The notes under the pieces were generated by a model, which was given only the letters and a program-made list of their open reading frames with translations, was not told the origin of the DNA and did not search any database. A stretch of DNA of 64,000 bases from Alviniconcha marisindica. Its lineage: Eukaryota; Mollusca; Gastropoda; Provannidae. Below, piece after piece: positions 52,501 through 63,360 of this stretch. Made by a program: the position numbers and the translations under genes. The stretch's first letter is position 1; every line of letters starts with the position of its first letter. The stretch is taken from assembly GCA_018857735.1 (NCBI GenBank), contig JABMCL010001124.1, positions 698,501 through 762,500 of the forward strand, read 5' to 3'.

Positions 52501-53502
52501 TGGAGATTCAAACTGGAAATTTTGCAAAGTCGGTTACCCCATAGGACCCCCAAAACCTGACATTAAGATGTGGACATTTCTGACTTGTGGGGGGGGGGGG
52601 GGGGGGGGGATAAATTTATGCTTCTATTTTTTTAATGAAAAAAATCAAAGCCTGTTGGATATACAACACTATATTCACAAACTGGGGGAAATACGAAGTG
52701 AGCTGAAACTTTTGTTTGGTGTTTATTATTGATTTTTAAAGTTGTATACCAGGATCATTTGACACAGTTACTTCCCTTACATGGGATTTCGTAGTGAAAG
52801 GGCAGCGGCTGGTCTGGGGCAAAGTGGGTTAAATGGAAAAATGCTTTCTGTTCAGAACTTATATTCCTAACAGCTCCGTTCCACCCCCCCACCCCCAATA
52901 ACACAGAGGAACTTACCAGTCCTGAAGCCACACGTAGACAGTGAGTGACACCAAGGTTGTCTCCATCTTCAAAGCGAGACCCAGCATTTGCAACAATGGC
53001 GATGCGGGACACAGGAGAGTAGTTTTCAATGGATGCTACTATTACACCACTGGGCAGCTTTGTGATCTGTGACACAGGCAGACAAAATAACAAATATTTT
53101 ATAGGGCCAGGTATGAATCTGTGACTTGTGCCCTTGCATGCCCTGAAAGTTACAGTGGAACTGTCATAATTTATCTTGATACAAAAGTAGGAATTTGTCT
53201 TTTATTAGTCTAAACCTACATCGAAAGTTCATTCAGACACTGTATAATCAGATCCATATTTTTTTTGGTCAGACTAGTAAGAGATTCTTTTTGTAGTTGA
53301 ATCTATTAAGTATTAACTGCTTGCAGCAACTCATTCTCATAAAGCACAGAATATTACTACAGTATTACTATTAGTATTACCACCTGCTGGCCGAATGTAC
53401 CTGATGATTCATTGATTGGTTATATGTTATTGTTACTTTTCAGTGTTCTTGATGTTCAATCTCTTATACAAGTATAATACAACATAATTATTATAAAATG
53501 AT

Positions 53503-53587
<85 letters not shown>

Positions 53588-55769
53588 ATCATACCCTTGC
53601 TGCTTGTGGCGAAGGTGGAGAGTCCCTTGCTTCCTGACTAGCAGCTGCGGAGTACAGGCGAGCCTGCAACAAAATCACCATGGCAAGGTGAACAAGCACA
53701 ACACATGCTCAACTGATTCACCCATGGCTGTGTCTCAAGAACTTTGCACACATTCATGTGTAATGATTATGATCTTTCCATCACCAAACTGTGTTTTAAA
53801 CAAATATCTGAAGTAAAGCTGTGTCCACACTGCTGGGAAGTCCAACATGTAGGACTAAAGACAAACCAGTTGTGAAAAACAAAACTGTGCTTAACTCCTC
53901 CTGTTAAAAATAAGTTTGACCTTGATGGCTACAAGTGGCTTATGAAATATTTTTGGCACTGTCTCAGTGTCTGGGCGGCTGGACAAAATAAACGGAGCAC
54001 TCAATCTTATACATGTACCATTGTACTATGTAGGTTGTGCTGGCTTTTGTGTTTATTCATCATTGGGGAGGACAAAAGATTTTTCATCTCAGTATCTGTC
54101 TCAAGTATGTACGATGCACTCACAAAAAGCAAAGCCAGAGGTCACAAATATGCAGAAAAAAAAGGTATTTTTTATGCAAACAAAACCCTCTCCAGTTCTT
54201 GTGCAACTGCTCAGGCCCTATTCGTTTACTATGCAAAAAAATAAAATAAAAAGAAGAAGAAAAGAAGTCTAGATATATGTATGACAGAATGTGTTTTAAA
54301 TTGATATTGATAAGCAGCCTCTTTCTAGTCGTGATGATAGTTCTGAACCAGTTCCACAAGCTCTGCGCTGATTTACAATAGGCTGCCTACTGAAGAAGGT
54401 AAACTAGCCAAGAATCTGCCAGTACCAGCAAAAGGCTAATATCTAACTAGGCACTGGTGAAAAATGCTGATTGCCAAGAAAGGTCCCAAGCTTGAGGATA
54501 TATCTAAAGTTAAAGTAGTGCTGTTATCTGTTAGGCTTGCACATAATTTTGCAGTAGGTGCGGGAGGCAGAACTGCAACTAGATAGGTGCAGAACTGTTA
54601 TTAAAAAAAGGTCACTGTTAGTGTGTGTGTGTACAGTGTAGTGTCAAACTTGGTATGCAATATGCATTTTCATTTGTTGTACATGCAAACTCCAAAAAGT
54701 GTCTGGGACCCCTAAAAGCCGTTATGATTTATGTGCATAATTATTAACAATCATACAAATCCACTGAAAAGCACCTCCAGCAGTTATTGATAAAGGCTAA
54801 CATGACCTTGAAGTATTGTAAATATGTCAAATCAAAGTTGGCATAAACACATTAAAAATGTAACTAAACACAGGGGCCACAAACACTTTAAAAAACTTGT
54901 ATACAATACATGTATCACGGTCATCAAACACATCTTGACAAAAATGCATACAACAAAATGCAACATTGAACATCAATGGAGGGGGTAAAATCCACCATTT
55001 TCTGATTGTCAATCAATGTAAGTTTGTTTACATCATGTGTTTAATCTGATAATGTGACGTGACTGCATTAGTTTTTTTTAGTTTTTTTTAAATTATGCAA
55101 ATTTGTTTTAACATTTAACCTGTGTTCATGTGGAAGTCTGAAACACTACTGGCACTGACAGGTATCACTATCATTGAGGTGATGCCATGCAAGCATGACA
55201 AAATGTTGGAATGTCACTTTGGTTTTTGATCTTGATGTTTCTAAATGCAGTAAATGCATTTAAGGTTTGAGCAGCTGTGTCAGATAATTTTATTTTGATA
55301 AAAGTTTGATATCTTCCATATAACAAACCAGCTTCAACACCTTGAAGATTCCTGAACGCAACTAGTGTATTGTTGGTACAAGTAGTGAGGAGACTTCTGT
55401 GACACTGCGAACGTGACGACAGTGTCAGGAGATCGGGTCATTTAATTACATTCGGTCTATACTATCTGCAAACATCAACCATTTGGTCGCGTTAGTCTAG
55501 TCAAGCACACGCATCTTTTCTGTTTGAAAAGAAAAAGGAAAAGAAAAAAAAAGCCAGACGTAAACTGAAAAACAAAACTGACGGGTATGATGTAAAATGT
55601 TAGGCCGCACATAATGAAACTTGGAAAGGACCTTCGCAAGGTCAGCCGGAACCCAAATATAAATGAGTAACTACGTGACAAACACAAACAGAAACATTTT
55701 AAACTGAAAAATACAAACCAATTTTACCTGAACAATTCTTGCTGCTCTTCTCGACAACACAGATGCCAT
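40137..55769 (-). CDS. UQCRC2: UQCRC2, cytochrome bc1 complex core protein 2
   Basis: Thirteen coding exons on the minus strand, in transcript order: 55769-55728, 53663-53595, 53066-52917, 51849-51785, 51358-51302, 50766-50642, 49326-49078, 48619-48556, 44301-44163, 43445-43365, 42788-42712, 41337-41184, 40226-40137. They give 453 aa, the same length as human. The product is a matrix-side structural subunit of mitochondrial complex III, related to the mitochondrial processing peptidase. The first two exons read MASVLSRRAARIVQ then ARLYSAAASQ, a typical Arg-rich import presequence. Recognised blocks are LPSGVIVASIENYSPVSRIA, AGSRFEDGDNLGVTH, TQVTTAPAFKPWELAEVQ, LYAPEYMIGKYS, NRIALVGVGVDHDEL, VMGMGPSIKYSS, ANYTDNGLFGFYAIAQA and SMAAVGNLSQIPYVDSL. 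The zinc-peptidase HxxEH site is not conserved (THCLR at its place), as expected for core 2. Exon 6 has two possible donors; only GTCAGT at 50641 keeps the frame into exon 7. The introns carry minisatellites and dispersed repeats. Confidence 0.96.
40225..40940. repeat. About 60-bp minisatellite in UQCRC2 intron 12
   Basis: Around 11-12 degenerate units of the form gcaacagttcattcaataac, then ccaaggtcatgtttcatgcc, then aacaatgactgctgaacc. The array begins at the acceptor side of UQCRC2 exon 13, so its first unit overlaps the splice acceptor region (CACCTGCAACAG on the plus strand). Confidence 0.9.
43480..44105. repeat. Triplicated repeat in UQCRC2 intron 9
   Basis: Three related blocks, each ending in a form of GGACTATCACAGGTCAGGCA followed by CACTAAGTGCCC: near 43580-43615 and 43820-43857, and a more diverged one near 44050-44090 (CAGGCTCTTACGAGACAGGG). 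The first two also share (GT)n and TCAAACCCCTGTG. This is likely an SINE tail duplicated locally. Confidence 0.55.
44310..45015. repeat. About 50-bp minisatellite in UQCRC2 intron 8
   Basis: About a dozen degenerate units of the form catcctcactagctgacac, then tgcttaacacacagaacata, then caggtaaaaccaa. The array lies directly upstream (in gene sense) of exon 9. Units vary in length by small indels; one contains an unrelated insertion near 44535-44570. Confidence 0.88.
52400..52545. repeat. Two-copy tandem repeat, about 75 bp, UQCRC2 intron 3
   Basis: TTGGAGCTTCATCCTTCGAG with TGGCTCAGTCGTTTACCATG, then ATGGAGCTTCACCGTTGGAG with TTTTGCAAAGTCGGTTACCC. The copies are diverged. A poly-G run (52590-52609) follows. 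Confidence 0.55.
53503..53586 (+). repeat. (GA)n microsatellite beside UQCRC2 exon 2
   Basis: GA repeat with one phase break, only 8 bases from the UQCRC2 exon 2 donor (53594). In the transcript it is a (CT)n tract immediately after the 5' splice site. Confidence 0.97.
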
Positions 55770-55821
55770 AGTTTTTAACTTCGAACTGACGACTTTGTCG
55801 TCACCAGAAGCCAGCCACAAG

Positions 55822-55846
55822 CAAAATGGCCGAAATCACGTGACGT
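55822..55846. promoter_or_regulatory. Putative UQCRC2 promoter motifs
   Basis: About 55-75 bp upstream of the UQCRC2 start codon lie CAAAATGGCC (55822-55831, YY1-like), the E-box CACGTG (55837-55842, within TCACGTGA) and an overlapping TGACGT (55841-55846, CRE-like half-site). This compact cluster is of the kind found at housekeeping and mitochondrial-gene promoters. No TATA box is visible. The role is inferred from position and motif only. Confidence 0.4.
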
Positions 55847-56522
55847 GTAGGGGACAGCACTCGCGTCAATTAGGCAAGTCTGAAAAAGACTTGTGCAGTC
55901 CCTTCGGCATTTCTCCGGGAGTTTATGCAGTAACCACAGACCCCCAGCAGTTATTAGTGTTAGATGGCAGGCTCAGTATCATTGTTTGGTTAACTGGAAA
56001 CTTCCAGTGGTCACAGGCCGCTCAACTGGTTGAAATCCACTACACTACGGAGAAGCTAGCAGAACTTGCCGAAATTTATGATTTGATATTGCTTTTTCGT
56101 TAGTTTCACTGCCGCATTTTCTTGTTCGACTTTTGTTGTGTTTCTCAAATGATGTTGTCACCTTTGAATGCTGTTCCCTCTTGTGCTCTTCTTTTCTTGA
56201 GGGATACTCCTCTTTCGGATGTTTTCAATCGCTGTTATTTTGTGATTTTTGCTCAGTATGAAACTAAATTCCTCAGTTTCGTCTGCTAAACGGTAAACGG
56301 AAGTCATTGAAAGCGTCTTCCAAGGGGAGTTTTCATTAGCTGAATGCACTATTCGAAGAAGAAATTATTTACCTAAATTCTGTAAAAATCATCATAAATA
56401 ACAGCCATGTCATGCATTACCTGCCTTCTTGGATTACATATAAAACCTGCAACTATACTTTAGATTTTAGAAAAATTAATTCATTAACTTTTCGACGGAA
56501 GCAATTGCATAGCAGCCCCCTA

Positions 56523-56533
56523 AGATGGCGGCC
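56523..56533 (+). promoter_or_regulatory. YY1-type element AAGATGGCGGC
   Basis: An exact AAGATGGCGGC, the well-known YY1 consensus often placed at transcription starts with the ATG as start codon. The ATG at 56525 could begin a tiny first exon (MAAVCKR, donor GAAG|GTAGAA at 56547/56548) of a plus-strand gene. No continuing exon was found before the TLR gene, so only the motif is reported. Confidence 0.3.
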
Positions 56534-56847
56534 GTTTGTAAACGAAGGTAGAATCGTCGAAACAGAAAAATCAAAAACTGACGCCGAAAAATCGAGCTAG
56601 AGTCTTGGAATAAAAACGGCCAGGCTGGAAACGGCTAGGCGGGGTAAAGGGTCCGGGCAAGTTTATAATTTCGGTAAACAATCTGACAGGCGCTCTGCCG
56701 CGCGTCCGGCGCAGGGTTGTCAGCCGTTGTGAGTGTCAGTTTTGACGTTTTTCACACTAAAAAGGGTTCTGGTTGCTCTGGCACCACCGGGAGGTCTGCC
56801 GATCGCCTCCCATTTCTAGTAGCGGTCCCCCTCGGAGATATCTCCGC

Positions 56848-56943
56848 ATGCACGCACGCACGCACGCACGCCACGCACGCACGCACGCCGCACGCACGCA
56901 CACTGAGCCTGCCTGGGAACACACACACACTCAGTGAGTCAGT

Positions 56944-57012
<69 letters not shown>
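56848..57012 (+). repeat. (CACG)n and (CA)n tracts
   Basis: Tetranucleotide CACG (56850-56898) then pure (CA)n (56945-57012). Confidence 0.95.
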
Positions 57013-57015
<3 letters not shown>

Positions 57016-57327
57016 AAACACCCCCATACCCACACCCACACTTGCACACACAGACAAAAACACTACACGCAACGCACACACTGCTACATACACTACACAC
57101 CCACGCACAGACATACTCAGTCATGCCCAAACACACACAAGTAAACACACATGCACACACTGACACTCGCGCACCATAATGGACTCATTTACTCGAGTGC
57201 ATTCGAACAATGTAGTATACAACATATCAACTTTAGATTTGTGGATGACTGAAATTAATAGCCAGTCAAACGAACCGATATAAAACCACTGTAAGATCTT
57301 GCTTTACGGCCGTCCGCTGTCTGCATG

Positions 57328-57624
<297 letters not shown>

Positions 57625-57754
57625 GACACGCACGCACGGAGCACTACAAAGTGTGCCGAGATTGTTATTGTGTGAGCACAATCAAAACTACATGCATCAT
57701 TATATACATTATTGTACATATTGTTTGCTGCAGAGGAGCTGAACACTCTTTCTT

Positions 57755-58140
57755 TATGAATGAACGAATGGACAACGATGTAGCAAATAGTTATACAACA
57801 AGCAATGCTTAAATGAACGAATGGACAACGATGTAGCAAATAATTATACAACAAGCAATGCTTAAATTAACGAATGGACAACGATGTAGCAAATAATTAT
57901 ACAATAAGCAATGCTTAAATGAACGAATGGACAACGATGTTGCAAATATACTACAAGCAACGCTTAAATGTACGAATAGACAACGATGCAGAAAATATAC
58001 AATAAGCAGTGCTTAAATGAACGAATGGACAACGATGTTGCAAATATACTATAAGCAACGCTTAAATGAGCGAATGGACAACGATGTAGCAAATATACAA
58101 CGACCAATGCTTAAATGAAGGAACCTGAGACAATGATGTA
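57755..58140. repeat. 54-62-bp minisatellite downstream of the TLR
   Basis: About seven units of the form aatgaacgaatggacaacga, tgtagcaaataattatacaa, caagcaatgctta. The early units are about 62 bases; from about 57940 the block TAATTATAC is shortened and units fall to about 54 bases. Confidence 0.9.
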
Positions 58141-58408
58141 GCAAATATAAGATAACGAAAACAGAATGAACGAAATAACTGTTTAGATAGCTGATTAGTC
58201 GAGTAATATGCTACATAACAAATCCACGATAATAAGAGATAGATATATAAAATTACATGATAATTGTATGTACTGATCAATGGATGAAGAGTACGGTTAT
58301 GATCGATCCGATAACCAGACATGATAACAAGGCACATGCTTACGACGCATCACGCATGTGATCTCAGCTAACCAGACGGTTGGGATTTAAACAAAATATA
58401 CTTCAGTT

Positions 58409-58414
58409 TTTATT
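58409..58414 (-). terminator. Candidate TLR poly(A) signal
   Basis: AATAAA on the minus strand about 160 bases downstream of the TLR stop codon, the first such hexamer after the gene. Confidence 0.45.
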
Positions 58415-58575
58415 AGGATACAGTCAGTTTAGATGGCTACGCTTCCCTTCTTACCCCAGGTGTATTCACATGTTTAGGTGGCCGTTAACAACAGCCACAC
58501 GTCCATTCTAATCCCATGTGTTGTGTATTGACACGTTTGGCTATCCGCTAGCTGCACAGCTCGTTAGCTACATAT

Positions 58576-60783
58576 TTACACCTCCACCACAGGCAAGATG
58601 TCCTGGAAGGCTACCCGAAGACGTCCCCAGAACGAGGCTATAGCATCCGGGTGTTCCTCCCACTGGATGTATGTTGTGGTCTTCAGCACTGCCATCATGA
58701 CTGTCGTCAGGTCACGTGATCCCACGTCATCCAAGCACGTTACCACCAAAGCATCATCAAAGCCTATGACGTGACCCAGGCAGAACTGCAGCTCAAACTG
58801 ACACCACTGACTCTGACAGAAGTGCTTGGAGAACACCACCAGCACCTTTTTACTGGTTTCCACACAGTCGCAGATATTGTCCACGATGCTCTTGCCGAGG
58901 ATAAAGTCCCGCTCATGGAGACAAAGCCTCAAACCCCAACCCTCAAGCTGAGGCATGAGCTGTCGTTGGACCCAGGGCAGGTCGTCAGAGGCGTAGGACA
59001 CGAAGATGTCGTATTCAAAGTTTCCAGCTTGTAGCCGTTGAATTCTAGCGTCTCCTCGACCTCGAAACGCTTCGTGCAACAGCAGACGGATGTGCCAACG
59101 GTAGCGGTAGAGTGGGGAGATCAGGATCATCGCCAGCAGAATCAAAGTGACAGAAAAAATGATGAGGACATTAGTGTTGTGGCTTAACAGACACGCTTGC
59201 TCGTTAAGGTAGAACGACGTGACGTTTGTGTGCGGGAGATTGCTGCACGAGTAGTTCTTCGAAAAGTGCGTGAAAACATGAGGCTTAGACACTAGCCAAC
59301 GGTGAAACCAGAGCAGGTCACAGGAGCACAGGAAAGGATTGTCACTCAGATCCAGAATGTTTAGTCTTCGGCGAACAGCTGCGCTGAAGGTAGTTTCTCT
59401 CACCACAGAAATGCGATTGGCGTTGACATCGAACTCTGTGAGGTTAGCAAGACCATCCACGATGGCATCCGGTAGGTCAGTTATACTGTTTTGATACAAA
59501 ACAAGCCGTGTCAGAGACTTGAACCCGGCAAACATTTTTGCACTTATGCTTTGGATATTTCCATTGCCAATATACAAACGATTCAATTTCGTGAGGTTGC
59601 CAAAAAATCGGATGAATTTGTTTTCGCTTAGCCCGTTGAAGTTGTTGTGGCTCAGCTGTAATGTTATTACTCTTGGACAACCAGCAAAACTATCACCATC
59701 CACATCGTCAGCGTTAAAATCAATGTTGTTAAATATGAGTGAAATTATTCGCAGCATTTTATTTCTGAAAGCGTGTTTTTGAATACCTCGGTTTTTTGTC
59801 CTCATGGCACTCACGGCGAGTTCGTAGAGTCTGGGAAAACGCGTAGAACTGAACTGGTCAGACTGAAATACAGAAAAGCGATTCCAGTTAAGGTTCAGAA
59901 GCGTCAGTCTGGGCAAACAGATCTCCATTTCCATATTGGATATTTTATTACTCAAAAGGATCAACTTGGTTAGATGTGGGAAAAGGGACGACCCGTTTCC
60001 TGTGCACGTTCTTGGCAAAATGTGTAAACTGTTCCGGCCTACATTCAACTCCTGCAGCTGGGGAAAGTAGTCTGTTGTTAGGGATGAAATCCCGTTTGCA
60101 CTCAAACCGAGAACTCTTAAATTTCTTAGCGGAGTGAAGACAGACATGTTTGTGATACGAAGATTATTATTGTGAAGATACAGTCTTTGAAGCTGCGGCA
60201 AAGGATAGCGACGAAACAGGTCCGCGGGAGGAGCGGGCAGAGTGCCATGTCTGAGATCGAGGGACACCAAGGTGCGGACACCAAACACGGGACCCAAACT
60301 CTGGTAGGTCAGGAGGTAGTTGGAAATCAGCAGCAGAGCACCCAAGTTTTTGAAAACTTTGAAAGCACCACGACTGATCTCCTTCAGTCTGTTGTTGCTC
60401 AGATCTAAAACGTGAATGTTAGTGATGTTGAGGAAGAAATCGTCGGAAGGAATGGCAGTCAAGTTGTTGAAGGAAAAGTTCAGAAAGCGGATGTATCCAG
60501 GAAATTTAGGAATGAAAGCAAGCTGGCCGTAGTTTTTAGAACAGTCTGCACTGGTTCCCTTACACCTGCACATTTCTGGAACCCCGCAGGATGTCTTGGG
60601 TCTTCCTGGTCGTCCGAGATTCCAGTGTGTCAGATTTGTCCCAGCTTGATATCTCCGACCAGCGCTGTTGGTTACGGTGACATCACCACTACCTGAGAGC
60701 AGTACCGACTGTGTAGGGCGTAGCGTGAATGACAGACAGACTAGCAAGAAACCACAGCACGCAGACTTTACACAGCACTTCAT
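58576..60783 (-). CDS. Toll-like receptor (single cysteine cluster type), intronless
   Basis: One uninterrupted 735-codon reading frame encodes a type I membrane receptor for innate immune recognition. Visible parts: a signal peptide (about residues 1-26, MKCCVKSACCGFLLVCLSF); an LRR N-cap with Cys 66, 72, 74 and 81; and about 15 leucine-rich repeats (LxxLxLxxNxL pattern, e.g. IHVLDLSNNRLKEI, LRVLGLSANGISSL). One LRR C-cap starts NPFLCSC (Cys 486, 488, 513, 531). A transmembrane helix spans about 539-561 (VLIIFSVTLILLAMILI), and a TIR domain runs from 589 to the end. TIR box 1 is YDIFVSYASDD, box 2 is ERDFILGKSIVDNI and box 3 is FW at 718-719. A single C-cap next to the membrane makes this the vertebrate-like V-type rather than the multi-cluster Drosophila Toll type. 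The box 2 proline is leucine (residue 629). The ligand is unknown. TLR families are often expanded and intronless in molluscs. The start is supported by the signal peptide; the frame is open to a stop at 58576. Confidence 0.96.
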   Translation of the reverse strand: MKCCVKSACCGFLLVCLSFTLRPTQSVLLSGSGDVTVTNSAGRRYQAGTNLTHWNLGRPGRPKTSCGVPEMCRCKGTSADCSKNYGQLAFIPKFPGYIRFLNFSFNNLTAIPSDDFFLNITNIHVLDLSNNRLKEISRGAFKVFKNLGALLLISNYLLTYQSLGPVFGVRTLVSLDLRHGTLPAPPADLFRRYPLPQLQRLYLHNNNLRITNMSVFTPLRNLRVLGLSANGISSLTTDYFPQLQELNVGRNSLHILPRTCTGNGSSLFPHLTKLILLSNKISNMEMEICLPRLTLLNLNWNRFSVFQSDQFSSTRFPRLYELAVSAMRTKNRGIQKHAFRNKMLRIISLIFNNIDFNADDVDGDSFAGCPRVITLQLSHNNFNGLSENKFIRFFGNLTKLNRLYIGNGNIQSISAKMFAGFKSLTRLVLYQNSITDLPDAIVDGLANLTEFDVNANRISVVRETTFSAAVRRRLNILDLSDNPFLCSCDLLWFHRWLVSKPHVFTHFSKNYSCSNLPHTNVTSFYLNEQACLLSHNTNVLIIFSVTLILLAMILISPLYRYRWHIRLLLHEAFRGRGDARIQRLQAGNFEYDIFVSYASDDLPWVQRQLMPQLEGWGLRLCLHERDFILGKSIVDNICDCVETSKKVLVVFSKHFCQSQWCQFELQFCLGHVIGFDDALVVTCLDDVGSRDLTTVMMAVLKTTTYIQWEEHPDAIASFWGRLRVAFQDILPVVEV

Positions 60784-61239
60784 CTTGCCTGGAACAAATC
60801 GCTAAACGAACGAAGCAGTAAACTGTGGAAAAAGCAAAAGCCCAATAGAATAAAACTGGACTGTGTGTTATGACAGATTCAAAGCAGATACTGAATCAAA
60901 TAATGTCACGTCTTTAGTACAAGTGTGCACGCAAGCGAATCAGCACAAACACACACGCAGTTGAATTTTTTTTCTGGCCTAACTTGACAGTCCTGCGGCT
61001 AACTATATTTCCTGGTTATTTTCTGTTGCACCCAACATTGAGGTAATGAAAATCGACGAAGACGATTTAAAATAGCGTGCTTTGTGAGTCAAACTCGACA
61101 AGCGAGTGAGTTTAGCGAACAGTCTAAGTGCCGTGTGTCGATGCATGGTCGCTATCATAATTGGCCTTGGCTGATTGAGTTTAGCGGTGTTACAGTGAGT
61201 TGTTTTACGCTTTCTCGCTGAACCATTTTTGTCCGGGTG

Positions 61240-61240
<1 letters not shown>
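60784..61240 (-). other. TLR upstream region
   Basis: The TLR leader runs upward from 60784. TTTCCACAG|TTTACTG near 60830 on the minus strand could be an acceptor, implying a non-coding 5' exon further right. The homology with 63061-63109 ends at about that point, consistent with an exon border. No TATA box was identified. Confidence 0.35.
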
Positions 61241-62240
<1,000 letters not shown>

Positions 62241-62896
62241 CCAAAAAACAACTCCCCCAAGCCAAACAAACAAAACAACAACAACAACAACAAAGAAACC
62301 CAACAACAAAACAAAAATAAACCACCACCACCACCACCAACAACGACAACAATAGCAGCATACAACCACCACCACATCATGTTGACGGGGAGGGGGGAAG
62401 GCGTTTTGAAATATTGCTTTAATGAAGCCATTCCAGTGAACATGCTGTGATCGGAAGTATCCAAAAATGGATAGAACCTTTTTGGCTAGGCCTACAGTGC
62501 AGCTAAGGGCTTACGCGATGTTAACACTCGCATCCTCGGGAGACCGATCAACGCTTTTTTCTTTTTTTCTTCTTCACCTTTTAAATGTATAATGACCGTC
62601 TCGTTGCCTGTCAGTTTGTTGCTATACAAAATCATGTCCGTCGCTCTGTCTGCCTGTGTCATTTTGCCTATGTCTCTGCCTGCCTTTCTGTTTCTGCCTA
62701 TGTCTGTCTGCCTGTCTGTTTTGCCTATGTCTGTCTCTACCTGCCTGCCTCTTTCTGCCTATATCTCTCTGTCTGTCTGAACTGTCTGTTTCTGTCTGCC
62801 TGTCCCTCAGTGTCTCTCTATGCCATAATACATTTATTTTACATAAACTGACAGACAAGGCAAGGGAGAGCAGCCATAATGGTCCTTGAGAGACTT

Positions 62897-63109
62897 TCAG
62901 AAAAGAGGCAGTAGTTTCCCTTGATACGAAATCGCACCATGGACATCACTGGCGCTACTGGAGGAGAGGAGAGAGGCATAGAAAACAAAACAAAACAAAA
63001 AACAAACAAACAAACAACAAACCCTACCGCGACCACTTTCCGACCACTTTCTGCCTTGACACAGCACTTCATCTTGCATGGAACAAATCGCTAAGCGAAC
63101 GAAGCAATA
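62897..63109 (-). pseudogene. Decayed copy of the 5' end of the neighbouring Toll-like receptor
   Basis: The stretch 63061-63109 matches 60772-60828 almost base for base. The match includes the 5' leader, the ATG and the first six codons (MKCCVK) of the TLR at 58576-60783. After that the two copies diverge. The shifted frame of this copy still reads a hydrophobic run, then LLSSSSASDV, which resembles LLSGSGDVTV at residues 28-37 of the intact receptor. No LRR or TIR sequence follows at lower coordinates, where there are only microsatellites. This looks like the remnant of a tandem duplicate truncated and frameshifted early. An alternative is a transposed 5' fragment. The leader match is seen directly; the further similarity is weak and needs alignment. 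Confidence 0.6.
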
Positions 63110-63297
63110 GGCTTAAAGGACGAGGCACTGAGACTGACTGTCCTTCACACCAACATTGGATCTATATCAAAGGCATATCTGGGGAAACTGAGAGACTGGA
63201 TGGATGGAGTGCATATGAGCCTTCAGCGGCGTAGATTCTATTTTGGGCTCGTATATATGAAGAAAAAAATAGCCCCCTAATCGTGTGACGACATTGA

Positions 63298-63311
63298 AAA
63301 AAAAAGAAAAA

Positions 63312-63343
<32 letters not shown>

Positions 63344-63360
63344 AAAAAAAAAAGAGAAGA
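63298..63360 (+). repeat. (GAAA)n microsatellite
   Basis: AAAG tetranucleotide repeat flanked by A runs. Confidence 0.95.

Noticed and set aside
55795..56103. Plus-strand 102-codon frame divergent from UQCRC2
   Set aside because: It lies over the UQCRC2 promoter, has no recognised motif, and 100-codon frames occur by chance in DNA of this composition. Kept only as a possibility.
58771..60696. Plus-strand frames over the TLR gene
   Set aside because: Antisense shadows of the TLR coding sequence.
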